From JAGXLC01 sp046545815 (lineage in GTDB: Bacteria; Bacteroidota; Bacteroidia; Bacteroidales; UBA12077), in assembly GCA_046545815.1 (NCBI GenBank), contig JBKGZA010000017.1:1-28754 (forward strand): 28,754 bases of DNA, in the 5' to 3' direction. Position numbers and translations under genes: made by a program. A model generated the notes under the pieces. It had not been told where the DNA came from. It saw only the letters and a list, made by a program, of their open reading frames with translations, and ran no database searches. Positions 16,431 through 25,557 of this stretch are shown piece after piece; positions within the stretch are counted from its first letter, which is position 1; each line of letters opens with the position of its first letter.

Positions 16431-17651
16431 ATGGAAAAATGTTCATTTTGCGGAAGGGAAAAAAAGGATACAAATTTACTTATTGCAGGTATTTCCGGGC
16501 ATATATGCGATAAATGTATAGAGCAGGCTTATAGCATCGTACAGGAGGAAGTCAAAAAGAAAAGCGAGTTCGACATCAATGAGGTGCAGTTAATGAAGCC
16601 TGCTGAAATCAATGAATTTCTGGACCAATATGTGATCGGTCAGGAAGAAGCAAAGAAATATCTGTCTGTTGCGGTTTACAATCATTATAAAAGGTTGATG
16701 CATTACAGCAGCAACCAGAAGGATGATATAGAGATTGACAAGTCGAACATCATCCTTGTAGGAGAGACGGGAACCGGCAAGACCCTTTTGGCAAGAACCA
16801 TTGCAAAGATGCTCCAGGTGCCGTTTACTATAGTTGACGCTACTGTATTGACCGAAGCCGGCTATGTAGGAGAGGATATCGAGAGCATACTCTCCCGATT
16901 GCTTCAGGTGGCCGATTATAATGTGGAAGCTGCCGAGCGGGGCATTGTATTTATTGATGAGATTGATAAGATCGCACGCAAAGGAGATAATCCTTCCATA
17001 ACAAGGGATGTTTCAGGTGAAGGTGTCCAGCAGGGGCTGCTGAAGCTTCTCGAAGGATCTGCCATCAACGTGCCTCCCCAGGGTGGAAGGAAACATCCCG
17101 ATCAAAAGATGATACAGGTGAATACCAATAACATCCTTTTCATTTGCGGCGGTGCTTTTGACGGTATAGAGAAGAAGATCGGACAGAGGCTGAATACTCA
17201 GGTCATAGGCTATTCCGCAAGCAAACAGAAAGAACAGATTGACCGGGAAAATTTGCTGCAGTATATTGCACCACAGGATCTCAAATCCTACGGGCTTATA
17301 CCTGAAATTGTGGGAAGGCTGCCCGTGCTTACTTATCTGAATCCCCTCGATCCGGCAGCGCTGAAGAAGATTCTCACAGAACCCAGGCATTCGATCGTCA
17401 AACAATATAAAAAGCTGTTCGAACTGGATGGCAAAAAACTCACTTTCCAGGAAGAGGTGCTGGACTATATTGTGCAGAAAGCCGTCGAGTTTAAGCTGGG
17501 TGCACGGGGTCTCCGTTCCATTTGTGAGGCAATTATGACGGATGTTATGTATGATATGCCCTCAATGGAGGAGGAAGAGATAGAGATCTCCCTCGATTAT
17601 GCCAGGCAAAAACTTGGAAAGGTCAATATGCACAGGTTGAAGGTTGCTTAA
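16431..17651 (+). CDS. clpX: ATP-dependent Clp protease ATP-binding subunit ClpX
   Basis: The protein has 406 residues. The N-terminal zinc-binding domain has Cys4, Cys7, Cys26 and Cys29. The AAA+ module has Walker A GETGTGKT (111-118), the pore loop GYVG (144-147) and Walker B VFIDEIDK (173-180). The loop that contacts ClpP reads IGY (259-261) where E. coli has IGF. The sensor-2 region GARGLRS is present. ClpX unfolds substrates and feeds them to ClpP. The gene follows clpP after 64 bases and ends at a strong bidirectional terminator. Confidence 0.96.
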   Translation: MEKCSFCGREKKDTNLLIAGISGHICDKCIEQAYSIVQEEVKKKSEFDINEVQLMKPAEINEFLDQYVIGQEEAKKYLSVAVYNHYKRLMHYSSNQKDDIEIDKSNIILVGETGTGKTLLARTIAKMLQVPFTIVDATVLTEAGYVGEDIESILSRLLQVADYNVEAAERGIVFIDEIDKIARKGDNPSITRDVSGEGVQQGLLKLLEGSAINVPPQGGRKHPDQKMIQVNTNNILFICGGAFDGIEKKIGQRLNTQVIGYSASKQKEQIDRENLLQYIAPQDLKSYGLIPEIVGRLPVLTYLNPLDPAALKKILTEPRHSIVKQYKKLFELDGKKLTFQEEVLDYIVQKAVEFKLGARGLRSICEAIMTDVMYDMPSMEEEEIEISLDYARQKLGKVNMHRLKVA

Positions 17652-17665
17652 TCAATACCCCGTAT

Positions 17666-17702
17666 AAAAAATCCCGGTGTTCTATGAGCACCGGGATTTT
17701 TT
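17666..17702. terminator. Bidirectional intrinsic terminator between clpX and the C25 protease gene
   Basis: A 14-bp perfect stem AAAAAATCCCGGTG/CACCGGGATTTTTT with a 9-base loop lies between the convergent ends of clpX (stop at 17651) and the protease gene (stop at 17719). It has a T-run on both strands, so it can serve both genes. Confidence 0.9.
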
Positions 17703-17718
17703 ATGCTGAATGCCCTGC

Positions 17719-20700
17719 TTACTCCACCAGCAATTTTTGCGTAATTTGTATTCCGTTTTTGCTCACCTGCAACAGGTATAAACCCTCCGGATAATTCCTG
17801 AGATCAAGTGTGGCATGGGTACCTTCCAGTACTTTGGTGAGCATTGTTTTTCCTGTAAGGTTATATACATGTATCTTCATGGATTTATAGCCGGTTTCAT
17901 TTTTAATTTGGACCAATCCACTGGTGGGATTGGGATAAAGGACAATGTCATTGCTTTCCGGAGATTCTTGTAAGGAGCTTGCTTCGGACAAAACCACCTG
18001 AAGGCTGCTATCACGGCTGATATCGATATTTGAACGATATTCTCCGTAACCACTGGCTTTCACTGTATATTCATACTTCCCTCCGGTTAATTCACACCTA
18101 GCGCTTCCAAGAGAATCGGTCTGAATTTCCAGCGTATCTATATGGATTTGTGCGTTTTTAACTGCCTGACTGTCCGGTTTGCTTATTACGTTAAATTCCA
18201 CAGCGTAAAGCCTGGCTAATTCTATTGTTCTGGAAGTGGTATCTTTTATTTGCAACTTATCCTGGTGTTCCGTATAATGATCTTTATGAAGGTATAACTG
18301 ATAATTCCCCCTGGGTACCATAAATTGAACCTTTCCATTTTGACCGGTATATCTTTCATTGGTATCCAGGTCTACCCTAACTGAGTCCAGCGGTTGATTT
18401 TGTTCATCTACCACTTGCAGGTTCATGGGATATTTTATCTTTTCTAAAGTGATGTGGATGGTTGTATCCGCATTCAGTTCAAAACTTCCGGAATCGGTAT
18501 AATGCTCGGGTACGTGGATGTTATAGGAGTGATTTCCTACACTCCAGATGTTTTGAAAGCTACATGTTCCCTGCGAGGTTGAATCAGCCGACCCGTCCAG
18601 AATTACTTCGCCATCTACCGGCGTTTTTCCATCTTCTTCATACAATTCAAATGTAACGTCATATACCGTTTTTTTGAGTACAAAAGTTTTTTCCATGTTG
18701 CCCTCAAGTTCCAGTATGCCGCTGATATTGCGGTAACCCTCTTTAATGACAGAGTACTCATAGGTGCCTTCATTCAGTACAAAAGTAACTTCACCGGTTG
18801 AATCCGTGGTGTAGGTATTCCCGTCAACAAGAACTTCTGCCCCTTCGATAACTGAATTGCCGTTACTTACTGTGAATGTTACGGTATCCAGGGGTAAGCC
18901 TGCTATTTCGGCTTCCCAACCGGAGCGGGTAATGGATTGGTCGGAGTGGAATTCAAAAGTAAGGGCCCCTGAATCATTTTTTGCAACAATCTGTCCCGGC
19001 TTATTGCTGTTGTTAAATATACCGATTAACGGAGCTGCGGTTGAAGTACCGTCAAAAATCCGCAAGGAATCAAAATCAGATTCTACATCAAATGACCTGA
19101 AATCTACCGATAAGGTAAAACCTTTGTATTCCGGCAGGAAAGTTAGCCTGGAGTGCTCCTCGTTCCCATAATTTTCTTCAGGTCCCCCTGAGTCATAAAA
19201 CAGGGTGTAAGAGGTGTTCAGGTTTCCCTCTTTGCTGATGCTGGAGGTGTCGGGACTACCTAGTATGAGTCTCTTTCTGTCGGAGGCCTGGTATTGGCCT
19301 CTTGCCCCGCCTTTGGCGTCAATATTGCAATAGACGGGTACACTTTCCGGTGAATCAGGATCGGCGGAAATGCGGAAGATAAATGTATCTGCAGCGCTTT
19401 GTTCAATAAGGTCCACTTCATCCAGCGATTCCCCGATGCTGACATATTCCTGCCCGTGGGTGATGTTTAACTTTCCCTTAACGGAGCTAACCGGTGCATG
19501 CCCTTCATTGTGAACTACTACCCGAAGGTCAGCACTTTCGCCGGGATCAAGAGAATCATTGCCGGCGGGGCCGTCATCCAGCATTATACTTCCTATGCTC
19601 AGTGAAGGTGCATTAACGTTCAACCGGAAAGATGATTGCCATAAGTACTGATTCTCCTGATCGTCTTCTCCCCTGATGTCCAGATTTATTTCGGCTTCAT
19701 GCTGATCTTTTACAGAATCACTGATCACGAACTTAAAACCTTTTATTTCCTCTGAGAGCGTATCAGGTGGTACTTTACCGGCCGGTTTATAATTCTCGGT
19801 CAGTTTGATATAGGGATCACCGGTATAAAGGCTGTCCGTTACCTGGTATGCCGTCAGGGAATCGCTCACATTTTCAAGCACCATGTCAAGTGTCACAGTA
19901 TCACCATAGTTGACTTTTCCGATACTGTCACCGGATGAATTCCGGAATGTGGTATGGTTGATTATCAGATACGGTTGGTTAGAAGCGTTAACCTCAAAGC
20001 TTCTTTCGAAGGGTTGTTTATTCTGACCGGTGGCCACCAGTTCTAATTTCCCGGGTCTCTGGATTTTTGGAAATGAAAGGTTAACTGTACCGGTTTCATC
20101 GGTGAAACCGGCATCCAGCAATTTTTCATTGTAAGAAATGGCTACATAGATAAAGGGGTCTGCGTTAACAGTTAAATTGTCCATGCCGAGGTAAAAATCA
20201 TCAGAATTAAGGTTCATGGATATGGTATCCGGTATTCCAAAGTAGGGCATCAGGGATGGATCTCCCATCAAATGGTAAATTTCCCAGTAGTAATCGTTAA
20301 GATCAGATGGTGAGGCTTCGACTGCCAGGTTTCCGGCAGCGATCATCTGGCCCTGGGTGATATACCATTCAGAAGGGTTTTCTCCGTGAGAGTGAAACAA
20401 CCGGTCATACATTCCCAACTCCGAGTCCTCGTAGGTTGGATTGGACATGATATTGTCCGTTAAACCGACACTCCACCAGTAGTCTTCGTCCCAGTAGGTT
20501 TCATCAGAAGCTCCAATGGCTCCGACAGCGCCTTTATTTTCTGCCCGAAGTGCTGCTTCTCCAAAACATTCCGGATCATCAAACTTCATGCTCCAACAGC
20601 AGTTACTTATCCATAGTCCGAATTTACCGTTGTCTGTGAGGGAGGTTATATCGTCCAGCATAAAGGAAGGTTTAGACCAACCTTCGGATATACAATGTGC

Positions 20701-22047
20701 CGAATAGGTGGTAAATCCCATTCCCTTATTGATATTGCGGACAATGGAATCGCTCACTGCCTCATTGCCGTTGGGCGGGTCCTGGAGAAAAGCCCTGGCA
20801 TCGATTCCATTCTCACGGTTAAAATAATATGAGGTGATATAGTTGATCTCGCCGTTTACATACGTATCTTCATATTCTTCATCATTGCCGGCTACAAGTA
20901 ATGCTTCCTTCAGATATTGCGGATCCGGGATTTCGTATTTTTCATACTCCAGGGTTTTGTTTATCATCGTATGCAGCTGAGATGTATCTGTTGCGGGAAA
21001 TCTTCCGTAAAATACTTCGGGAAGTTGGTCCCCGGTGTATTCGCAATAATAAAGATCGGTCACATGCGAGCCGCCGGTTTTGCCTGCCCAGGATGGTATT
21101 TGTTCAATGTCGCCCACCAGCAATACAAAACTTGGAGGATGGTGTTCCGGCTGCTCGTACAACTTTTGCAGAAAGTTTTTTATTTCTTTGCTGGAATTAC
21201 CAATGGAATCGGTATATCCTTCGATTACACGAAAGCCTTTTTTGCTTTTCCACCGGATAAAAGGCTGGAGTTGGTCCTCAAAATCAGGCGGTGAAATGAT
21301 CACATAGGTCAAGGGTCCGTCTTTAGCTGATGGAGAAATGCTGCTTTTTGTTTTGTTGATGGTGTTGTTCTCTATAAGCGTAGAGTAGGGATTGTCACTG
21401 GTTTCAGCCTTTATTCCGCTTTTGGAGGTTTCTCCGCCAATAAAATCAATTTCAAATTCAAGGTCTTTAATCACCTTCAATTGATTGCTTACCGGATTAT
21501 ATTGAAAAGGCGATATTTCCAGTCTTCCTAACCGCACCCCGCGCATGGTTCCGAGCTCTTTAACCTTTACCGGCTCTCTTCCCCAGAAACGGTTGGTCTG
21601 ATATACGCGCTCATTGTAAAAAAACTTCTGATCGTCCTCCTGCGATTTCGGTCTGGAGGGCTGGGCGGGGATGATCTTTTGGTGAATTCCCCTTTGTTTT
21701 AGTGGTATGAGTTCTTCCTTGTATTCTTTAACCTTTACCTCAACCTTGGCTCCTTCAGGTATTTGAAGCAGTTTTGTTTTAACAGGGAGATCCGGATAGC
21801 CTTTACTGAAGGATTTTACAAATCCTTCAGTCTCTATCGTCTTAAATAATCCTTCAGGGGTCGTTTTATCCGTCAGTTGAAACTGGGCGAGTTTATTAAC
21901 AGCCTTTAAGCCCTCCGGCTTTTTCTGAACCACCTGAAAACCTGTTTCACGGGTAGATTTGAGGTCAACCCGACTTACGCTCTGGCCATGGGCAAAATGA
22001 CCAAAAACGATAAAAATCCATATTAGGTGGGCAGATAAGCGGTTCAT
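17719..22047 (-). CDS. Gingipain-like C25 cysteine protease exported by T9SS
   Basis: The protein has 1442 residues. A signal peptide (about 1-21, ending HGQ) is followed by a propeptide-like region (about 25-235) with the family's NQLKVIKDLEFEIDF. The C25 catalytic domain (about 245-605) has VLLVGDIEQIPSW, YYCEYTGD and FYGRFP. The probable catalytic residues are His451 in TYSAHCISEG and Cys483 or Cys484 in WISNCC. Ig-like modules (about 610-930) follow, then a CUB-like domain (about 940-1050). Four tandem carboxypeptidase-regulatory/PEGA-like repeats (about 1055-1126, 1127-1202, 1204-1278, 1281-1354) come next. The type A T9SS sorting domain (about 1368-1442) starts YPNPTSG and ends KLLVE. 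It should cross the outer membrane through T9SS and be released or surface-anchored. Its substrate specificity is unknown. Confidence 0.92.
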   Translation of the reverse strand: MNRLSAHLIWIFIVFGHFAHGQSVSRVDLKSTRETGFQVVQKKPEGLKAVNKLAQFQLTDKTTPEGLFKTIETEGFVKSFSKGYPDLPVKTKLLQIPEGAKVEVKVKEYKEELIPLKQRGIHQKIIPAQPSRPKSQEDDQKFFYNERVYQTNRFWGREPVKVKELGTMRGVRLGRLEISPFQYNPVSNQLKVIKDLEFEIDFIGGETSKSGIKAETSDNPYSTLIENNTINKTKSSISPSAKDGPLTYVIISPPDFEDQLQPFIRWKSKKGFRVIEGYTDSIGNSSKEIKNFLQKLYEQPEHHPPSFVLLVGDIEQIPSWAGKTGGSHVTDLYYCEYTGDQLPEVFYGRFPATDTSQLHTMINKTLEYEKYEIPDPQYLKEALLVAGNDEEYEDTYVNGEINYITSYYFNRENGIDARAFLQDPPNGNEAVSDSIVRNINKGMGFTTYSAHCISEGWSKPSFMLDDITSLTDNGKFGLWISNCCWSMKFDDPECFGEAALRAENKGAVGAIGASDETYWDEDYWWSVGLTDNIMSNPTYEDSELGMYDRLFHSHGENPSEWYITQGQMIAAGNLAVEASPSDLNDYYWEIYHLMGDPSLMPYFGIPDTISMNLNSDDFYLGMDNLTVNADPFIYVAISYNEKLLDAGFTDETGTVNLSFPKIQRPGKLELVATGQNKQPFERSFEVNASNQPYLIINHTTFRNSSGDSIGKVNYGDTVTLDMVLENVSDSLTAYQVTDSLYTGDPYIKLTENYKPAGKVPPDTLSEEIKGFKFVISDSVKDQHEAEINLDIRGEDDQENQYLWQSSFRLNVNAPSLSIGSIMLDDGPAGNDSLDPGESADLRVVVHNEGHAPVSSVKGKLNITHGQEYVSIGESLDEVDLIEQSAADTFIFRISADPDSPESVPVYCNIDAKGGARGQYQASDRKRLILGSPDTSSISKEGNLNTSYTLFYDSGGPEENYGNEEHSRLTFLPEYKGFTLSVDFRSFDVESDFDSLRIFDGTSTAAPLIGIFNNSNKPGQIVAKNDSGALTFEFHSDQSITRSGWEAEIAGLPLDTVTFTVSNGNSVIEGAEVLVDGNTYTTDSTGEVTFVLNEGTYEYSVIKEGYRNISGILELEGNMEKTFVLKKTVYDVTFELYEEDGKTPVDGEVILDGSADSTSQGTCSFQNIWSVGNHSYNIHVPEHYTDSGSFELNADTTIHITLEKIKYPMNLQVVDEQNQPLDSVRVDLDTNERYTGQNGKVQFMVPRGNYQLYLHKDHYTEHQDKLQIKDTTSRTIELARLYAVEFNVISKPDSQAVKNAQIHIDTLEIQTDSLGSARCELTGGKYEYTVKASGYGEYRSNIDISRDSSLQVVLSEASSLQESPESNDIVLYPNPTSGLVQIKNETGYKSMKIHVYNLTGKTMLTKVLEGTHATLDLRNYPEGLYLLQVSKNGIQITQKLLVE

Positions 22048-22056
22048 TTAATTAGG

Positions 22057-22088
22057 GCTCATTATAACTATAGAGACAAATAATGAGC
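22057..22088. promoter_or_regulatory. Inverted repeat in the 5' leader of the C25 protease gene
   Basis: GCTCATTAT (22057-22065) and ATAATGAGC (22080-22088) are perfect 9-bp inverted repeats separated by 14 bases. They lie 10 bases upstream of the protease start codon. The site could be an operator or an mRNA hairpin that affects translation. No fully consensus -7 box was found nearby on the minus strand. Confidence 0.4.
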
Positions 22089-22122
22089 ATTTATAATATT
22101 GTAATACCATCTTTAATGAAGC

Positions 22123-22150
22123 CATATAAAAATCAGGTATTTTTTATATG
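22123..22150. repeat. AT-rich 10-bp inverted repeat
   Basis: CATATAAAAA (22123-22132) and TTTTTATATG (22141-22150) are perfectly complementary around 8 bases. The repeat lies in the 232-base spacer between the thiamine-binding-type gene and the protease gene. No T-run follows the stem, so it is not a good terminator. Confidence 0.4.
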
Positions 22151-22279
22151 CTTGATATAAGGATAAAAAAGATGAATTAAATGAATATATGCCCCCTTTC
22201 ACTTTATTAACTTACGCTATAGTTACCGTAAATTAAAGGAAGCCCATCTATTACAAAGTTTAGAGAAATGTATGAAAAT

Positions 22280-22591
22280 TCAGTCGTTCACATCCCCGAC
22301 CTTCTTTTCGATGGATTCAACCTTACCAGTGAGTCGCTGACTCCTGGTCTTTCGCGCATCAATCTTAATGGAAGCATAGACCCGGTTTGAATCTTCCGAA
22401 GCCAGGTCATACGCCTTCTTCACAATCTCGAGGGCATCTTCCATATTCTCAGTCTCAATTATCGTACCCATAGCCGTGAGTTTGTATGACACTCCGCTAT
22501 CGCTGATCATTTTTACGATCCTGGCAACCTCATCGCTTACGCTTTCTCCCTTGTCGGTAGGAAACATTGAAAAATCCAAAAGTACTGACAT
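22280..22591 (-). CDS. MTH1187-type thiamine-binding protein (DUF77)
   Basis: The protein has 103 residues, the usual length of this small ferredoxin-like family. The pattern LLDFSMFPTDKGESVSDEVARIVKMI, then YKLTAMGTIIE and the helical ENMEDALEIVKKAYDLA, matches the family. Homologues bind thiamine or a related pyrimidine and form tetramers. A transport or buffering role is supposed but not proven. The gene starts only 3 bases after the stop of the Ig-like lipoprotein gene. Its Shine-Dalgarno-like AAGGAGGAG lies within the last codons of that gene, which suggests coupled translation. Confidence 0.85.
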   Translation of the reverse strand: MSVLLDFSMFPTDKGESVSDEVARIVKMISDSGVSYKLTAMGTIIETENMEDALEIVKKAYDLASEDSNRVYASIKIDARKTRSQRLTGKVESIEKKVGDVND

Positions 22592-22594
22592 AAC

Positions 22595-24421
22595 CTACTC
22601 CTCCTTTTTTCTTATTAATACCTTTGTATTATTAACGTTCCAGTCCATTTCATATTCCCAGTTGGATCGAACATTAAATGTTTCAGGATGATAAATCACC
22701 TTCTCCGGCTGGATATTTTGTAAGTAGTGCCCGGTATCCCATTTTTTATTGCCATTGCGATCGTATATCAATTTGAGGCGGTAATCGCCGGGATCCAGAT
22801 AATCAAACCGGATGGTTCCATTTTCAGCATCTTCATTGTATTTTTCTCTTACCACCCGTTCCTTGTCGTCCGAGTCCGTAACCAGTTGCAGTATATAATC
22901 CGATTCCACACCTTTTATTCCAAATATCAGCGATCCATAGTGATCTTCTGCCTGTGTAGAGAATTCCACCTCCAGTGTGTCGTGATATGCGTTGTAGATG
23001 GTTTGGAGCGCCTGGGGGAGGACACGAAGCTTATAATTGGTTTCGCCTTCCCAGCTAACATCCAGCCATACCTTATTCAGATCCTGTGTATCCTTTCGGG
23101 ACCGGAATTGTTTTTCCTGCCAAAGGGTATCTTCAACCCTTTGGTATAGCTCTATTTTTCCGGTATCTACAGAATCTACCGGATAGGGGTAGTGAAGCCT
23201 TATCTCCTTGTTCAGATCGGATTGGCTGCCCAGGTTGGATGATAACTCTACAGTATCCATAGCCGTGCGTTCACCGTCTTCAAATGAATAGCCCACCTCA
23301 ATGGTATCAGTGCTCCATATTCGGTTATTCAGACTGTCGCTGTCCGGATAGCCCACTTCAAACTCGAGGTGTCTTTTGTTGTATATTGAAGAATCCTTTA
23401 TCCAGTAGGTTATGGTATCTTGTAGGAGAGAACCTTCCTGTAAAAACCAGTTATTAAGTTCTGTACTGTCTAAAAGATTAACCTCTATGCTGTCTTCTAC
23501 TGGTTTATTGAAGATAAAGTCCACTTTTCCGGGCTTGTTGCGCTGGGAAGTTTTGAGATATTGCTCTTTTGGCGCTTCATTAAACAGGCGAAGGTAAATA
23601 TCCTGTGTCGGATAGCCTTCATATTCCCTGGTAATTACCGTGTCGATCCGAATGCTGTCAGGAACATCCGTGGTATCGGGATATTCTTCATTAAAGATGG
23701 TATCAGATTCTTCAATTTGTTGTTTTTCAAAAGTGATCAGAGAATCCCGGAAGGCGATGGGCTCCTCGATATTATTATACAAGTAATTGTCGTTCTGATC
23801 TCCCAGAGCGAATATTTTGAATGTATCCATTCTGACATTGGTGATCACAAAACTGCCATCTTCGTTGGTTCTTGACACATAAGTTGGAATTTGCCGGTAG
23901 GGCACAGAGTCATTCAATTCTTCGTAAAGCATTACCAGCATATCTTCTCTGGGTCTCAAATCCAAAGCGCCAACTAAATTGCCCTGCACTTCCATGGAAT
24001 CCAGTTCGGGGCCTGTAGAAAAAACATATTTGAAATTTCTTAAGGGATTTCCTTCCCGGAAATCCACAATTGCGTTACCAAAATTTAATGTATAGGTAGT
24101 TGAATCCCTAAGCGGTTCATTGAACTCGATTTTCAGACCTTTCCCTGTCAGTTGAATATCTGGATCTTCCTCAAAGGGGGGTGAGCTGAGAAATTGTTGC
24201 TGTAGTTCGTCAAACTGAATGAATTCATTGAATTCAATTTCCACCTCGTCACTTTCAAAATTCACCGAATAATTCGGGGGTTTGCTACTTATCACCTCAG
24301 GCGGAATCGTATCTTTGGGGCCTCCAGCCGGGGTAACCTGATTGGCGCACTTTGAAAAGGCAAGAATCACAATTCCTGCTAAAAGGCCAAAGGTTAATAT
24401 ATATTCACATGTCCTTTTCAT
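22595..24421 (-). CDS. Ig-like domain surface lipoprotein of Bacteroidota
   Basis: The protein has 608 residues. The N-terminus has a hydrophobic stretch (about 8-23) and then Cys25 followed by ANQVTPAGGPKDTIPPEV. The C-AN...P-GGPKD-PP pattern is typical of a conserved Bacteroidota lipoprotein family. The residue before Cys25 is Lys rather than the usual Gly, Ala or Ser, so the lipobox is non-canonical. A Big_5/SwmB-like Ig domain (about 38-135) is followed by an acidic, Asp/Glu-rich region of beta-sandwich character. Near 535-570 is a segment like the prealbumin or carboxypeptidase-regulatory fold (IRFDYLDPGDYRLKLIYDRNGNKKWD). The likely location is the outer membrane or cell surface; the function is unknown. 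It is divergent from lgt, which would lipidate it. Confidence 0.82.
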   Translation of the reverse strand: MKRTCEYILTFGLLAGIVILAFSKCANQVTPAGGPKDTIPPEVISSKPPNYSVNFESDEVEIEFNEFIQFDELQQQFLSSPPFEEDPDIQLTGKGLKIEFNEPLRDSTTYTLNFGNAIVDFREGNPLRNFKYVFSTGPELDSMEVQGNLVGALDLRPREDMLVMLYEELNDSVPYRQIPTYVSRTNEDGSFVITNVRMDTFKIFALGDQNDNYLYNNIEEPIAFRDSLITFEKQQIEESDTIFNEEYPDTTDVPDSIRIDTVITREYEGYPTQDIYLRLFNEAPKEQYLKTSQRNKPGKVDFIFNKPVEDSIEVNLLDSTELNNWFLQEGSLLQDTITYWIKDSSIYNKRHLEFEVGYPDSDSLNNRIWSTDTIEVGYSFEDGERTAMDTVELSSNLGSQSDLNKEIRLHYPYPVDSVDTGKIELYQRVEDTLWQEKQFRSRKDTQDLNKVWLDVSWEGETNYKLRVLPQALQTIYNAYHDTLEVEFSTQAEDHYGSLIFGIKGVESDYILQLVTDSDDKERVVREKYNEDAENGTIRFDYLDPGDYRLKLIYDRNGNKKWDTGHYLQNIQPEKVIYHPETFNVRSNWEYEMDWNVNNTKVLIRKKEE

Positions 24422-24502
24422 CTTAACATTTGATAATCCACAAACTTAATAAGATTATGAAGAAAAGCTAAACACCCGGCCTGATTATTTTTAAAACCGA
24501 CC

Positions 24503-24537
24503 TTTGAAAAAGAATCCAATTATTTTTTCTACATTTG
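24503..24537 (+). promoter_or_regulatory. Promoter of lgt
   Basis: TACATTTG (24530-24537) matches TAnnTTTG exactly, and a TTTG (24503-24506) lies 23 bases upstream. The predicted transcript starts about 20 bases before the ATG at 24563. The box is identical to the one ahead of the DUF151 gene. Confidence 0.55.
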
Positions 24538-24562
24538 TCTGATTAAAAAATCGAAAGAATAT

Positions 24563-25396
24563 ATGTTACCGTTAGCCGTTACCTGGAATGTGGATCCTGA
24601 AATGATCAGTCTTGAGAATGTGCCCATCCTCGGAGAATTGACTATCCGTTATTACGGTTTACTTTTTGCAGCTGGTTTTGTATTCGGTTATTTGCTTTTC
24701 ATGCGGATATTCAAAAACGAAGGCATCTCCATTGAAGTACTCGACAGGCTCACCTTATATATGGTCATTGGCACTGTATTAGGTGCCCGCCTTGGGCATG
24801 TTTTCTTTTACCAGCCTGATTATTATCTGAGCCATCCCCATGAGATACTTTACATTTGGCAAGGAGGGCTTGCCAGCCATGGAGCTGCCATTGGAATTCT
24901 GATTGCTTTATACCTGTTTGTAAGGAAAGAGAAGAAGCCCTATATCTGGATCCTCGACAGAATGTCTATAGCTGTTGCTCTGGCAGGTTTTTTTATACGG
25001 ATGGGGAACCTGATGAATAGTGAAATATACGGCACCGAAACGGAGCTGCCGTGGGGTTTCATTTTTGTGAGGAACAATGAGGTTGTTCCCAAGCATCCCA
25101 CGCAGATATACGAGGCTCTGGCTTATCTTGCCATTTTCATCATTCTCTCCTGGCTATATTTCAGGAATAAAGGGAAGTTCAGGCCGGGACTTTTATTCAG
25201 CCTTTTCATGATACTGATCTTCACTGCAAGATTTTTAATTGAATTCGTTAAAGAAGTGCAAGTTCCTTTTGAGCAAACAATGGCTTTGAATATGGGTCAG
25301 TGGCTCAGTCTGCCTTTTATTATTCTTGGGATCATTTTTTTGTACCGGACATTAAAGATGGCTCCTTCCCAGAGCCATCAGCAACAGCGTAAATGA
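24563..25396 (+). CDS. lgt: Prolipoprotein diacylglyceryl transferase
   Basis: The protein has 277 residues and about seven membrane helices. Family motifs seen are IRYYGLLFAAGF (28-39), GARLGHVFFY (74-83), GGLASHGAAIG (101-111, His106), FIRMGNLMNSEIYG (144-157, the Lgt signature) and HPTQIYEA (178-185). Lgt moves diacylglycerol from phosphatidylglycerol to the lipobox Cys of prolipoproteins in the inner membrane. It has its own promoter and is divergent from a lipoprotein gene. The C-terminal tail is short and Gln-rich (SQSHQQQRK). Confidence 0.96.
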   Translation: MLPLAVTWNVDPEMISLENVPILGELTIRYYGLLFAAGFVFGYLLFMRIFKNEGISIEVLDRLTLYMVIGTVLGARLGHVFFYQPDYYLSHPHEILYIWQGGLASHGAAIGILIALYLFVRKEKKPYIWILDRMSIAVALAGFFIRMGNLMNSEIYGTETELPWGFIFVRNNEVVPKHPTQIYEALAYLAIFIILSWLYFRNKGKFRPGLLFSLFMILIFTARFLIEFVKEVQVPFEQTMALNMGQWLSLPFIILGIIFLYRTLKMAPSQSHQQQRK

Positions 25397-25523
25397 CCCC
25401 ATTTCATTCAGGAAGTATTCTTTTCGTATATTCCCTGTTTGGCGTATTATACTAGGGTTCTTTTTATTTTCGTTTCATTAAAAATCTTCGTTTGAAGGAT
25501 ATGATGTAAAATAAAATATAAAT

Positions 25524-25531
25524 TATTTTTG
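25524..25531 (+). promoter_or_regulatory. Candidate -7 box ahead of the coiled-coil protein gene
   Basis: TATTTTTG matches TAnnTTTG and lies 26 bases before the start codon at 25558. The nearest TTTG upstream is too far away (29 bases), so the -33 element is unclear. Confidence 0.4.
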
Positions 25532-25557
25532 TACGGTAATACAAAAGAGACAAAAAG

